A program made the position numbers and the translations under genes. This document shows positions 6,810 through 11,971 of a DNA stretch of 11,971 nucleotides, in pieces. This DNA is from CBFHND01 sp965657085. Its GTDB lineage: Bacteria; Pseudomonadota; Alphaproteobacteria; Rhodobacterales; Rhodobacteraceae. A model generated the notes under the pieces. The model ran no database searches and was not told where the DNA came from. It saw only the letters and a list, made by a program, of their open reading frames with translations. Position 1 is the first letter of the stretch. Each line of letters begins with the position of its first letter. The stretch lies in the NCBI GenBank assembly GCA_965657085.1, contig CBFHND010000047.1, positions 1 through 11,971 of the forward strand, given 5' to 3'.

Positions 6810-7982
6810 TCAGGGGCGCTCAATGGCGATGGCCGTGCCTTCGCCTCCGCCAATACAAATCGCCGCCACGCCGCGCCTGAGATTTCTTTTCTCCAGCGCA
6901 TTCAGCAGGGTGACCATAATCCGCGCGCCTGACGCGCCAATGGGATGGCCCAGAGCACAGGCACCACCGTTGACGTTCACGATGTCATGGGACAGGCCCA
7001 TTTCATGCATGAAGGCCATGGGGACGACGGCAAAGGCCTCGTTGACTTCCCACAGGTCGACGTCGTCCTTTGTCCAGCCGATGCGGTTCAACAGCCTTTG
7101 TGCGGCAGGCACGGGGGCCGTGGTGAAAAGACCCGGCTCCTGCGCATGGCTGGCATAGCCGAGGATGCGGGCGCGCACTGTCAAACCCTGTGCCTTCGCC
7201 GCGTCCGCCGATGCCAGAACCAGGGCTGCGGCCCCATCGGAAATGGAGGACGAATTGGCGGCCGTCACTGTGCCACCCTCTCGGAATGCTGGTTTGAGCG
7301 TCGGAATCTTTTCGGGCCGGGCACTTGCGGGCTGTTCGTCCGCGGCAACAGTCACCGACCCCTTGCGGCTGCGCACCTCAACCGCTGCGATCTCGCCGTC
7401 GAAAGCGCCCGTTTCCTGAGCGTCCAGCGCACGGCTGAGGGAGGCAAGTGCATAATCATCCTGTTTCTCGCGGGTGAACTGGAACGCTTCGGCGCAGTCT
7501 TCGGCGAAGGTGCCCATCAGGCGGCCCTTGTCATAGGCGTCTTCCAGACCGTCGAGGAACATGTGATCGATCACTTGCCCATGGCCAAGCCGCGCGCCGT
7601 CGCGCATTTTCGGCAGCAGATAGGGGGCATTTGTCATGCTTTCCATGCCCCCTGCGATCATGCTGTCGTTCTGGCCCAGTGCGATCTGGTCAAAGGCCAT
7701 CATGGCCGCCTTCATGCCTGATCCGCACATCTTGTTGAGGGTCGTGGCGGGAACCTCCTTGCCCAGACCGGCGGCGAAACCGGCCTGACGCGCGGGGGCC
7801 TGCCCCTGGCCTGCCGGCAGCACGCAACCCATCAAAACCTCGTCCACCGTGGATGCGCCGGCACCCGCCAATGCAGCGCGGATCGCCGCACCGCCAAGAT
7901 CCGACGCGCTGAGACCGGAGAGGGCGCCCTGAAATCCACCCATGGGCGTGCGGGACGCGCCTGCGATGACAACCTCTTTCAT
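6810..7982 (-). CDS. Acetyl-CoA acetyltransferase (thiolase II family)
   Basis: A 390-aa thiolase that condenses two acetyl-CoA to acetoacetyl-CoA or cleaves it, as in polyhydroxybutyrate synthesis, ketone-body use or amino-acid breakdown. Catalytic residues are visible: Cys86 in NKMCGSGMKA, His346 in CALGHPIGASGAR and Cys376 in CIGGGEGTA. The N-terminal motif VIAGASRTPMGGFQG, the GGMESMTNAPYLL loop near residue 111 and WEVNEAFA near 311 are typical. The length matches the family. I chose ATG at 7982 rather than a possible start at 8012 because AAGGAG sits 5 nt upstream and MKEVVIAGASRTP is the usual family start. No PHB synthase or acetoacetyl-CoA reductase is nearby, so PhaA, AtoB and a degradative thiolase cannot be told apart. 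Confidence 0.93.
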   Translation of the reverse strand: MKEVVIAGASRTPMGGFQGALSGLSASDLGGAAIRAALAGAGASTVDEVLMGCVLPAGQGQAPARQAGFAAGLGKEVPATTLNKMCGSGMKAAMMAFDQIALGQNDSMIAGGMESMTNAPYLLPKMRDGARLGHGQVIDHMFLDGLEDAYDKGRLMGTFAEDCAEAFQFTREKQDDYALASLSRALDAQETGAFDGEIAAVEVRSRKGSVTVAADEQPASARPEKIPTLKPAFREGGTVTAANSSSISDGAAALVLASADAAKAQGLTVRARILGYASHAQEPGLFTTAPVPAAQRLLNRIGWTKDDVDLWEVNEAFAVVPMAFMHEMGLSHDIVNVNGGACALGHPIGASGARIMVTLLNALEKRNLRRGVAAICIGGGEGTAIAIERP

Positions 7983-8070
7983 GAACGCTCCTTTCAACCG
8001 TGGTCGTAACAACCAGTTGGTAACATTTGTGGCCTAATGATGGCCCAAGCCGAGCCGTGAAGGATGTATA
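7983..8070. promoter_or_regulatory. Divergent intergenic region between thiolase and STAS genes
   Basis: This 88-bp gap must carry promoters for both the minus-strand thiolase and the plus-strand STAS gene. I see GTAAC repeated directly around a CAACCAGTTG element (about 8004-8022), but no strong -35/-10 pair on either strand. The call rests on gene orientation only. Confidence 0.35.
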
Positions 8071-8433
8071 ATGGAACTGACCAGCAAAACAGAAGAGCCC
8101 TTGCGCATCGTAACTGTGCATGACGCCAGAATTGATGCGTCCGTGGCCATCGAATTCAAGGATTCAATGCGGACTCATACCGATGACGGCCCGGATATCA
8201 TCGTTCTGGACCTCAGTGCGGTGGCGTTCATCGATTCCAGCGGGCTGGGCGCCATTGTCGCGGCGATGAAAAACCTCGGCGCCAGCCGTCGGCTGGTGCT
8301 GGCCGGTCTGACCCCGACCGTGGCCAAGGTGTTCAGACTGACCCGAATGGACAGTGTGTTCAGCGTCTATCCAACAATCGACGAAGCCCTGACCGAGCTG
8401 CGCTCCGCAGCGCATGAAACACACAATGCATGA
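8071..8433 (+). CDS. STAS-domain anti-anti-sigma factor (SpoIIAA/RsbV-like)
   Basis: A 120-aa STAS protein. Unphosphorylated family members bind an RsbW-type anti-sigma kinase and free its partner; phosphorylation of a conserved serine ends this. The site is visible as IDSSGLG (54-60), with Ser57 corresponding to SpoIIAA Ser58. The strand IIVLDLSAVAFIDSS before it and LVLAGLTPTVAKVFRLTRMD after it match the fold, and VFSVYPTIDEAL is the usual final helix. GAAGG lies 7 nt before the ATG. The HATPase gene follows at once, which fits a kinase-substrate pair. The output (sigma factor or another target) is not in the window. Confidence 0.92.
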   Translation: MELTSKTEEPLRIVTVHDARIDASVAIEFKDSMRTHTDDGPDIIVLDLSAVAFIDSSGLGAIVAAMKNLGASRRLVLAGLTPTVAKVFRLTRMDSVFSVYPTIDEALTELRSAAHETHNA

Positions 8434-8440
8434 GGCGAAG

Positions 8441-8923
8441 ATGCAAAACGAGGCTTTGGTGATGGAACAATCTGTCGGTCTTCCCCCGGTTCATTTCAGC
8501 GTTGAAAGTGGCGATGGCGCACCGCGTGCGGCCTTGCGTCAGCTTCTTCAGAGTCTTCAGGTGCTCAACCTCGACGTGGAAGAGGCAGGTACCATCGAAT
8601 TGGTGGTTGCCGAAGCGCTGAACAACATTTGCGAACATGCCTACGAGGATGGCGCCAGCAGTGGACCCATTGACATTCGCTGCACGCAGATGAGGGACGG
8701 GCTGCACTTTGCCATCATCGACCAGGGCTTGCCCATGCCAGACGGGCAAACGCCAATGGGGCTCCCCGCAAACGTTGATGTCGATCTGATGGACATGCCG
8801 GAGGGCGGGTTTGGTTGGTTCCTGATCAAGGATCTGGCAAAGGACGTCCACTATGCCCGGGATGGCGACAGCAACCGACTTTCGATGCGCGTGGCGGTTG
8901 CAATGGCGGCCAATTCGGCCTGA
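8441..8923 (+). CDS. RsbW-like serine kinase / anti-sigma factor (HATPase_c_2)
   Basis: A 160-aa GHKL ATPase of the anti-sigma kinase type, expected to phosphorylate the STAS protein encoded just upstream. The N box is EALNNICEHAY, the G1 box is DQGLPMPDG, and the G2 region is GGFGWFLIKDLAKDVHY; all three ATP-site elements are intact. No transmembrane segment is visible. The start is uncertain. ATG at 8441 has GAGG 5 nt upstream and leaves a 7-nt gap after the STAS stop. ATG at 8414 would give 169 aa and a 20-nt overlap. ATG at 8462 also has a GAGG, 8 nt upstream. I prefer 8441. Close packing implies co-transcription and translational coupling. Confidence 0.88.
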   Translation: MQNEALVMEQSVGLPPVHFSVESGDGAPRAALRQLLQSLQVLNLDVEEAGTIELVVAEALNNICEHAYEDGASSGPIDIRCTQMRDGLHFAIIDQGLPMPDGQTPMGLPANVDVDLMDMPEGGFGWFLIKDLAKDVHYARDGDSNRLSMRVAVAMAANSA

Positions 8924-8954
8924 ATAGGTCTTAGCAACTTCGCAAAAGGGCCGC

Positions 8955-8996
8955 GGTGCTTTCACAATCCTGCCCCGATTGAGTGGCACAAGCACC
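8955..8996. other. Inverted repeat with nested inner stem
   Basis: GGTGCTT (8955-8961) and AAGCACC (8990-8996) are perfect 7-bp arms. Between them CAATC and GATTG form a second 5-bp stem around CTGCCCC. It starts 31 nt after the HATPase stop and could mark the 3' end of that transcript, but no run of T follows on the plus strand. Confidence 0.4.
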
Positions 8997-9017
8997 CCTG
9001 TAGCTGCATATAGCTTC

Positions 9018-9064
9018 CCTCGGTGTCGCGTGATTTAGCCCCCACCCAGTGCGCGGCACCGAGG
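9018..9064. other. Long hairpin upstream of the gamma-glutamyltransferase gene
   Basis: CCTCGGTGTCGCG (9018-9030) pairs with CGCGGCACCGAGG (9052-9064) over 13 positions: 12 Watson-Crick and one G-U. The loop is 21 nt. With one bulged C the outer end gains further TT/AA pairs. It is the strongest hairpin I found in the window and lies 90 bp before the next start codon. No T-run follows, only a pyrimidine-rich stretch, so it is not a standard terminator. It may be a terminator variant, a leader element or a repeat-family member. Confidence 0.55.
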
Positions 9065-9154
9065 AACTTCCTTCTTGCCGATCATCATGCATCCATTGGA
9101 CTTCGCAAGCGCAGCGTCTAGGTATGTGGCAGCGAAGGAAAAGAGGAATTCGAC

Positions 9155-10732
9155 ATGCGTGATTTTCAACTGCCCGGCCGGTCACCTGTTCTGGCGACCG
9201 GAGGCATGTGTGCCACCTCGCATCCATTGGCCGCCCAGACCGCAATCGACATCCTGAAACGAGGCGGAAATGCCATGGACGCGGCCATTGCCGGTGCCGT
9301 TCTGCTTGGCATCTGCGAGCCCCAGATGACCGGTATCGGAGGCGACTGTTTTGTCTTGTATTCCCCCGCTGGCAGCGATGAGGTTCATGCGCTCAATGGC
9401 TCTGGCCGTGCGCCCTTGGGCCTGAGCGCGGGCCTGTTGCGCGCCGCGGGCGATGTGACCGTGCCGCTGCGCAGCCCCCATGCCGTGACGATACCCGGCG
9501 CGATCGATGCCTTTTGCACCCTGTCCGACACGGTCGGGAAAATCGGGCTCGATGCCATTCTGGACCCGGCCATTCGCTATGCAGAGGCGGGTGTTCCCGT
9601 GGCAGCGCGCGTCGCGTTCGACTGGGCCAATGATGCCGAAACCCTTCAGGGCGCGGCGCGGGATTTCTATCTGATCGATGGCGCCGTGCCAAAGCCGGGC
9701 CAGGTGTTCCGCGCGCCGGGCCAAGCCGAAGTGCTGCGCCGTATTGCCAAGGACGGGCGTGACGCGTTCTACAAGGGAGAGGTTGCAGAGGACATGATCG
9801 CGGCGCTGAGCGATCTTGGCGGGCTGCACGACGCGGACGATTTCGAAGCGGTTGCCGCCACCCAGACCACACCGGTTGCAGGCACGTACAAGGACATCGA
9901 CGTGGTCGAGCATCCGCCAAACGGGCAAGGTGCCACAGCGATCCTGATGCTGAACATCCTGAGCCATTTCGACATTCAAAGCATGGACCCGCTGGGAGCG
10001 GATCGTGCGCATATCGAAGCAGAAGCCGCCAAGTTGGCTTATAACGCCCGCAACCGGTTCCTTGCGGATGCCGAATACACAACCCGCGTCGATCACATGT
10101 TGGCCCCCGAAACAGCCGCGTCGCTTGCAGCGCTGATCGACCCACGCAAGGCCATGGAGGCCCCTGCACGGATCTCGGAAGCCGTTCACAAGGACACGAT
10201 CTATATCACGGTCGTCGATGGCGATGGCATGGCCGTATCGCTGATCTATTCGATCTTTCATGGCTTCGGGTCCGGTATCGCATCCGAGAAATTCGGCATC
10301 CTCTTGCAGAACCGCGGCGCGGGTTTCACCCTTGAGGAAGGCCACCCAAACGAACTGGCAGGTGGCAAACGCCCGATGCACACGATCATCCCCGGTATGA
10401 TCCGCAAGGGAGGCAAGCCAATCATGCCCTTCGGCGTGATGGGTGGCGCGTATCAACCCTGCGGTCATGCGCGTTTTGCATCGAACCTTGTCGATTTCGG
10501 GATGGACCCTCAGGCCGCTATCGACGCACCGCGGGCGTTTTCAGACGCTGGCGTGATGAAGGTCGAGCGTGGATATTCCGATGCTGTGCGTGCCGATCTG
10601 GCCGAACGCGGGCATGATGTTCAGGTTCCCGAGACCGCTCTTGGGGGGGCACAGGCGATCCAGATTCACGACAGTGGCGTTCTGGAAGGGGCCAGCGATC
10701 CGCGCAAGGACGGATGCGCTCTGGGCTTTTAA
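9155..10732 (+). CDS. ggt: Gamma-glutamyltransferase family protein, no signal peptide
   Basis: A 525-aa N-terminal-nucleophile hydrolase of the gamma-glutamyltranspeptidase family. Canonical members cleave themselves into two chains and then hydrolyse or transfer gamma-glutamyl groups, for example from glutathione. The predicted cleavage and nucleophile residue is Thr348 in HKDTIYITVVD, giving a large chain of about 347 residues and a small chain of about 178. FGSGI (371-375), GGKRPMHTIIP (403-413) and GVMGGAYQP (427-435) fit the small-subunit core, and the end DPRKDGCALGF is typical. NGSGRAP (81-87) replaces the RE-AP type motif of E. coli Ggt, with Arg85 the likely substrate-binding arginine. 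No N-terminal hydrophobic segment is present, so the protein is probably cytoplasmic, unlike periplasmic E. coli Ggt. AGAGGA lies about 7 nt before the ATG. The substrate may differ from glutathione. Confidence 0.88.
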   Translation: MRDFQLPGRSPVLATGGMCATSHPLAAQTAIDILKRGGNAMDAAIAGAVLLGICEPQMTGIGGDCFVLYSPAGSDEVHALNGSGRAPLGLSAGLLRAAGDVTVPLRSPHAVTIPGAIDAFCTLSDTVGKIGLDAILDPAIRYAEAGVPVAARVAFDWANDAETLQGAARDFYLIDGAVPKPGQVFRAPGQAEVLRRIAKDGRDAFYKGEVAEDMIAALSDLGGLHDADDFEAVAATQTTPVAGTYKDIDVVEHPPNGQGATAILMLNILSHFDIQSMDPLGADRAHIEAEAAKLAYNARNRFLADAEYTTRVDHMLAPETAASLAALIDPRKAMEAPARISEAVHKDTIYITVVDGDGMAVSLIYSIFHGFGSGIASEKFGILLQNRGAGFTLEEGHPNELAGGKRPMHTIIPGMIRKGGKPIMPFGVMGGAYQPCGHARFASNLVDFGMDPQAAIDAPRAFSDAGVMKVERGYSDAVRADLAERGHDVQVPETALGGAQAIQIHDSGVLEGASDPRKDGCALGF

Positions 10733-10740
10733 TGACAAAA

Positions 10741-10760
10741 GGCGGCGCGAAAGCACCGCC
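10741..10760. terminator. Hairpin terminator between convergent genes
   Basis: GGCGGCGC and GCACCGCC form an 8-position stem with one mismatch, closed by a GAAA loop, starting 9 nt after the gamma-glutamyltransferase stop. AAAA precedes it on the plus strand, so on the minus strand the stem is followed by TTTT. It is therefore best formed as a terminator for hspQ and may serve both genes. Confidence 0.65.
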
Positions 10761-10778
10761 TTACGTGGCTTGGTGTAA

Positions 10779-10796
10779 GGTGGAGTTCACTCCGCC
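10779..10796. terminator. Second hairpin in the convergent gap
   Basis: GGTGGAG and CTCCGCC form a 7-position stem (one G-T pair) around TTCA, 8 nt beyond the hspQ stop. There is no U-tract on either side, so alone it would be a weak terminator; it may be an accessory structure on the hspQ 3' end. Confidence 0.4.
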
Positions 10797-10804
10797 TGTG
10801 ACGT

Positions 10805-11131
10805 TCAGTTCAGTTGGAAGTGCAGCGGGTATGCCCCGTCCTGAAACGGGCCGAACAGGTCGGGGATGTCGGGGTGATCCACAGGTTCGCCCGAATAGTC
10901 GGCCACGAGGTTCTGTTCGGACACATAGGCCACATAATAGCTTTGATCGTTTTCAGCGAGCAGGTGGTAGAACGGCTGATCCTTCACCGGGCGGCTGTCC
11001 TCTGGAATGGCTTCGTACCATTCTTCCGTATTCGCAAACTCTGCGTCCACGTCAAAAATCACCCCGCGGAAGGGGTGTTTCTTGTGACGGACGACTTGGC
11101 CCAGATGATATTTGGCGCGTGTTCTCAGCAT
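10805..11131 (-). CDS. hspQ: Heat shock protein HspQ (YccV-like, hemimethylated-DNA-binding domain)
   Basis: A 108-aa protein of the HspQ/YccV family. E. coli HspQ is a heat-induced protein of about 105 aa linked to DnaA turnover and, in enterobacteria, to modulation of Lon protease. The whole protein matches the domain: AKYHLGQVVRHKKHPFRGVI near the N-terminus, FDVDAEF, a central PFYHLLAE and YVSEQNLV. I chose the ATG at 11131 over a frame open to 11185 because AGAGG sits about 4 nt upstream and MLRTRAKYHLGQ is the usual start. It is convergent with the gamma-glutamyltransferase gene and divergent from the SLT lipoprotein gene. A DNA-binding role is less well supported in the literature than the protease-related role. 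Confidence 0.9.
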   Translation of the reverse strand: MLRTRAKYHLGQVVRHKKHPFRGVIFDVDAEFANTEEWYEAIPEDSRPVKDQPFYHLLAENDQSYYVAYVSEQNLVADYSGEPVDHPDIPDLFGPFQDGAYPLHFQLN

Positions 11132-11348
11132 ACAACCTCTGCCCCTATCTGTCGTTTCTAGACGCTTCAAGCGGTAAATGTCCAATATTTGGGCCGGATT
11201 TGGCGGAAACAGTCTGTGAACTCAGACACGACAGTCCGCATCAGCTTTTATTTGCCGATACAGAGCCGGAACTTGCGCAAACGTGATTCCAAAGCGGTCC
11301 AAATTGCGGTAGACTTGGTCAAAACAAAGACAAAAAAGCGAGAGGCAG
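11132..11348. promoter_or_regulatory. Divergent region between hspQ and the SLT lipoprotein gene
   Basis: This 217-bp gap must hold the hspQ promoter (minus) and probably one for the lipoprotein gene (plus). A perfect 11-bp palindrome with CGCTT arms lies at about 11163-11173 and contains CTTGAA on the minus strand, as in heat-shock sigma -35 boxes, but no convincing -10 follows. GTCTG-N6-CAGAC forms a small stem near 11213-11228. The stretch before the lipoprotein start is A-rich and ends in AGAGG. No further gene is supported. Confidence 0.4.
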
Positions 11349-11936
11349 ATGAGCAGAACTCTTCGCGCGATGATCGTATTGCTGGTGCTGGCGTCTTGTG
11401 GCGGCGGGCAATCGACTGCGCCCCGAAACCTCGACAATGCGTGCACCATCGTCAAGCAGCGCCCAGAATACCTGCGCGCGTTCCGTGCCACCGAACGGCG
11501 ATGGGGCGTGCCGGTGCATGTGCAGATGGCCACGATCTATCAGGAAAGCAAATTCGTCGCCAACGCGCGCACGCCGTTTCGGTACGTGGCAGGCGTCATT
11601 CCCATGGGTCGACAATCAAGCGCCTATGGCTATGCGCAGGCCCTCGATGCAACGTGGAAAGAGTATCAGGACGAGGCCGGACGGCTGGGCGCGCGGCGTG
11701 ACCGGATCAAGGATGCATCGGATTTCATGGGCTGGTATATGAACATCACGCGCCAACGGAACAACATCCCGTTGTCCGACGCGCGTAATCAATACCTCGC
11801 CTATCATGAGGGGCACACAGGTTATGCCCGCGGGTCATACAACCGCAAGGCCTGGTTGGTGCGGGTGGCCGGAGAAGTTGGAGCGCGTTCGAATATGTAT
11901 GCGCAACAGCTTCAGGGCTGCCGCGTGCGGCGCTGA
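11349..11936 (+). CDS. Lipoprotein with lytic transglycosylase-like SLT domain
   Basis: A 195-aa predicted lipoprotein. The N-terminus MSRTLRAMIVLLVLASC is a type II signal peptide with lipobox LASC, placing the lipidated cysteine at residue 17. From about residue 35 it resembles the SLT fold: RRWGVPVHVQMATIYQESKF gives the likely catalytic Glu66, followed by AYGYAQALDATWKEYQ and a C-terminal YLAYHEGHTGYARGSY. Such proteins cleave peptidoglycan glycan strands from the periplasmic face of a membrane. The closest Pfam family I recall is SLT_4. AGAGG lies 4 nt before the ATG. Two further cysteines (Cys32 and Cys191) could form a disulfide. It stands alone, with no visible operon partner in the window. 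Confidence 0.87.
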   Translation: MSRTLRAMIVLLVLASCGGGQSTAPRNLDNACTIVKQRPEYLRAFRATERRWGVPVHVQMATIYQESKFVANARTPFRYVAGVIPMGRQSSAYGYAQALDATWKEYQDEAGRLGARRDRIKDASDFMGWYMNITRQRNNIPLSDARNQYLAYHEGHTGYARGSYNRKAWLVRVAGEVGARSNMYAQQLQGCRVRR

Positions 11937-11942
11937 GGATTT

Positions 11943-11957
11943 GGGGGCTCTGCCCCC
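11943..11957. terminator. GC-rich hairpin after the SLT lipoprotein gene
   Basis: GGGGGC-TCT-GCCCCC is a perfect 6-bp stem, 6 nt after the lipoprotein stop. No T-run follows in the visible 14 nt. It may be the gene's terminator or the start of a dispersed GC-rich repeat that continues beyond the window. Confidence 0.45.
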
Positions 11958-11971
11958 GTCCTGCGGACTCC

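Larger units (their letters stand above)
8924..9154. other. 231-bp intergenic region with two inverted repeats
   Basis: No credible ORF, tRNA or known riboswitch is recognisable between the HATPase stop and the gamma-glutamyltransferase start. It contains the inverted repeats described separately at 8955-8996 and 9018-9064. The last 15 nt carry the AGAGGA ribosome-binding site of the next gene, about 7 nt from its ATG. Confidence 0.6.

Noticed and set aside
8004..8022. GTAAC direct repeat around CAACCAGTTG between thiolase and STAS genes
   Set aside because: The symmetry is imperfect and short. I could not define a convincing operator from it.
9089..9230. GCATCCATTGG occurs at 9089-9099 and again at 9220-9230
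   Set aside because: The second copy is inside the gamma-glutamyltransferase reading frame and encodes a normal family residue run. An isolated 11-bp repeat is not enough to propose an element.
9182..10468. 428-codon open frame on the minus strand opposite the gamma-glutamyltransferase
   Set aside because: It is antisense to a gene with clear catalytic motifs and a ribosome-binding site. The translation is rich in Arg, Gly and His with no recognisable fold.
10733..10804. Possible small gene between the gamma-glutamyltransferase and hspQ genes
   Set aside because: The gap is only 72 bp and is explained by two hairpins between convergent genes.
11100..11173. Possible heat-shock sigma promoter for hspQ using CTTGAA on the minus strand
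   Set aside because: CTTGAA is part of a palindrome and no acceptable RpoH-type -10 lies at the right distance on the minus strand. CCCCTATCT is on the opposite strand with no matching -35.

Overview
The window looks like chromosomal DNA from a marine-type alphaproteobacterium, most likely Rhodobacterales (Roseobacter group). The reasons are high-GC codon use, tandem dimethylglycine dehydrogenase (DMGDH)-like flavoproteins of the GcvT family, a thiolase, a signal-peptide-less gamma-glutamyltransferase, HspQ and a small SLT lipoprotein. This placement is inference from gene content; no marker gene is present. I found no tRNA, rRNA, CRISPR, insertion sequence or phage genes.

Region 1 (1-6293, all minus strand) is one tightly packed unit. 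In transcription order it holds an XRE-cupin regulator, a GFA-family formaldehyde-adduct protein, an 814-aa DMGDH-like flavoprotein (paralogue A), a homocysteine S-methyltransferase-family protein, and a second DMGDH-like flavoprotein (paralogue B) that runs off the left edge. Junctions are 10 nt and 3 nt gaps, then ATGA and TGATG overlaps. The set fits stepwise demethylation of a methylated amine such as glycine betaine: methyl transfer to homocysteine, then FAD- and folate-dependent oxidative demethylation of dimethylglycine and sarcosine, with GFA handling stray formaldehyde. Upstream of the regulator, a 96-bp gap carries two copies of a 25-bp interrupted palindrome (GTGAAA-N13-TTTCAC), a strong candidate operator pair.

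Region 2 (6294-7982, minus strand) encodes a free-methionine-(R)-sulfoxide reductase with all three characteristic cysteines and, upstream of it, an acetyl-CoA acetyltransferase.

Region 3 (8071-8923, plus strand, divergent from the thiolase) is an anti-anti-sigma STAS protein followed by an RsbW-like HATPase: a partner-switching pair with no phosphatase or sigma factor in view. The 231-bp gap after it holds two inverted repeats, including a 13-bp hairpin with a single G-U pair.

Region 4 (9155-11971) has a gamma-glutamyltransferase (plus), convergent with hspQ (minus) across a 72-bp gap with two hairpins. A lipoprotein with a lytic-transglycosylase-like domain (plus) follows, and the window ends in a GC-rich hairpin.

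Most of the window is ordinary core metabolism. The parts most worth follow-up are the regulated demethylation unit with its twin operators, the two differently built DMGDH paralogues, and the unexplained structured DNA upstream of the gamma-glutamyltransferase gene.
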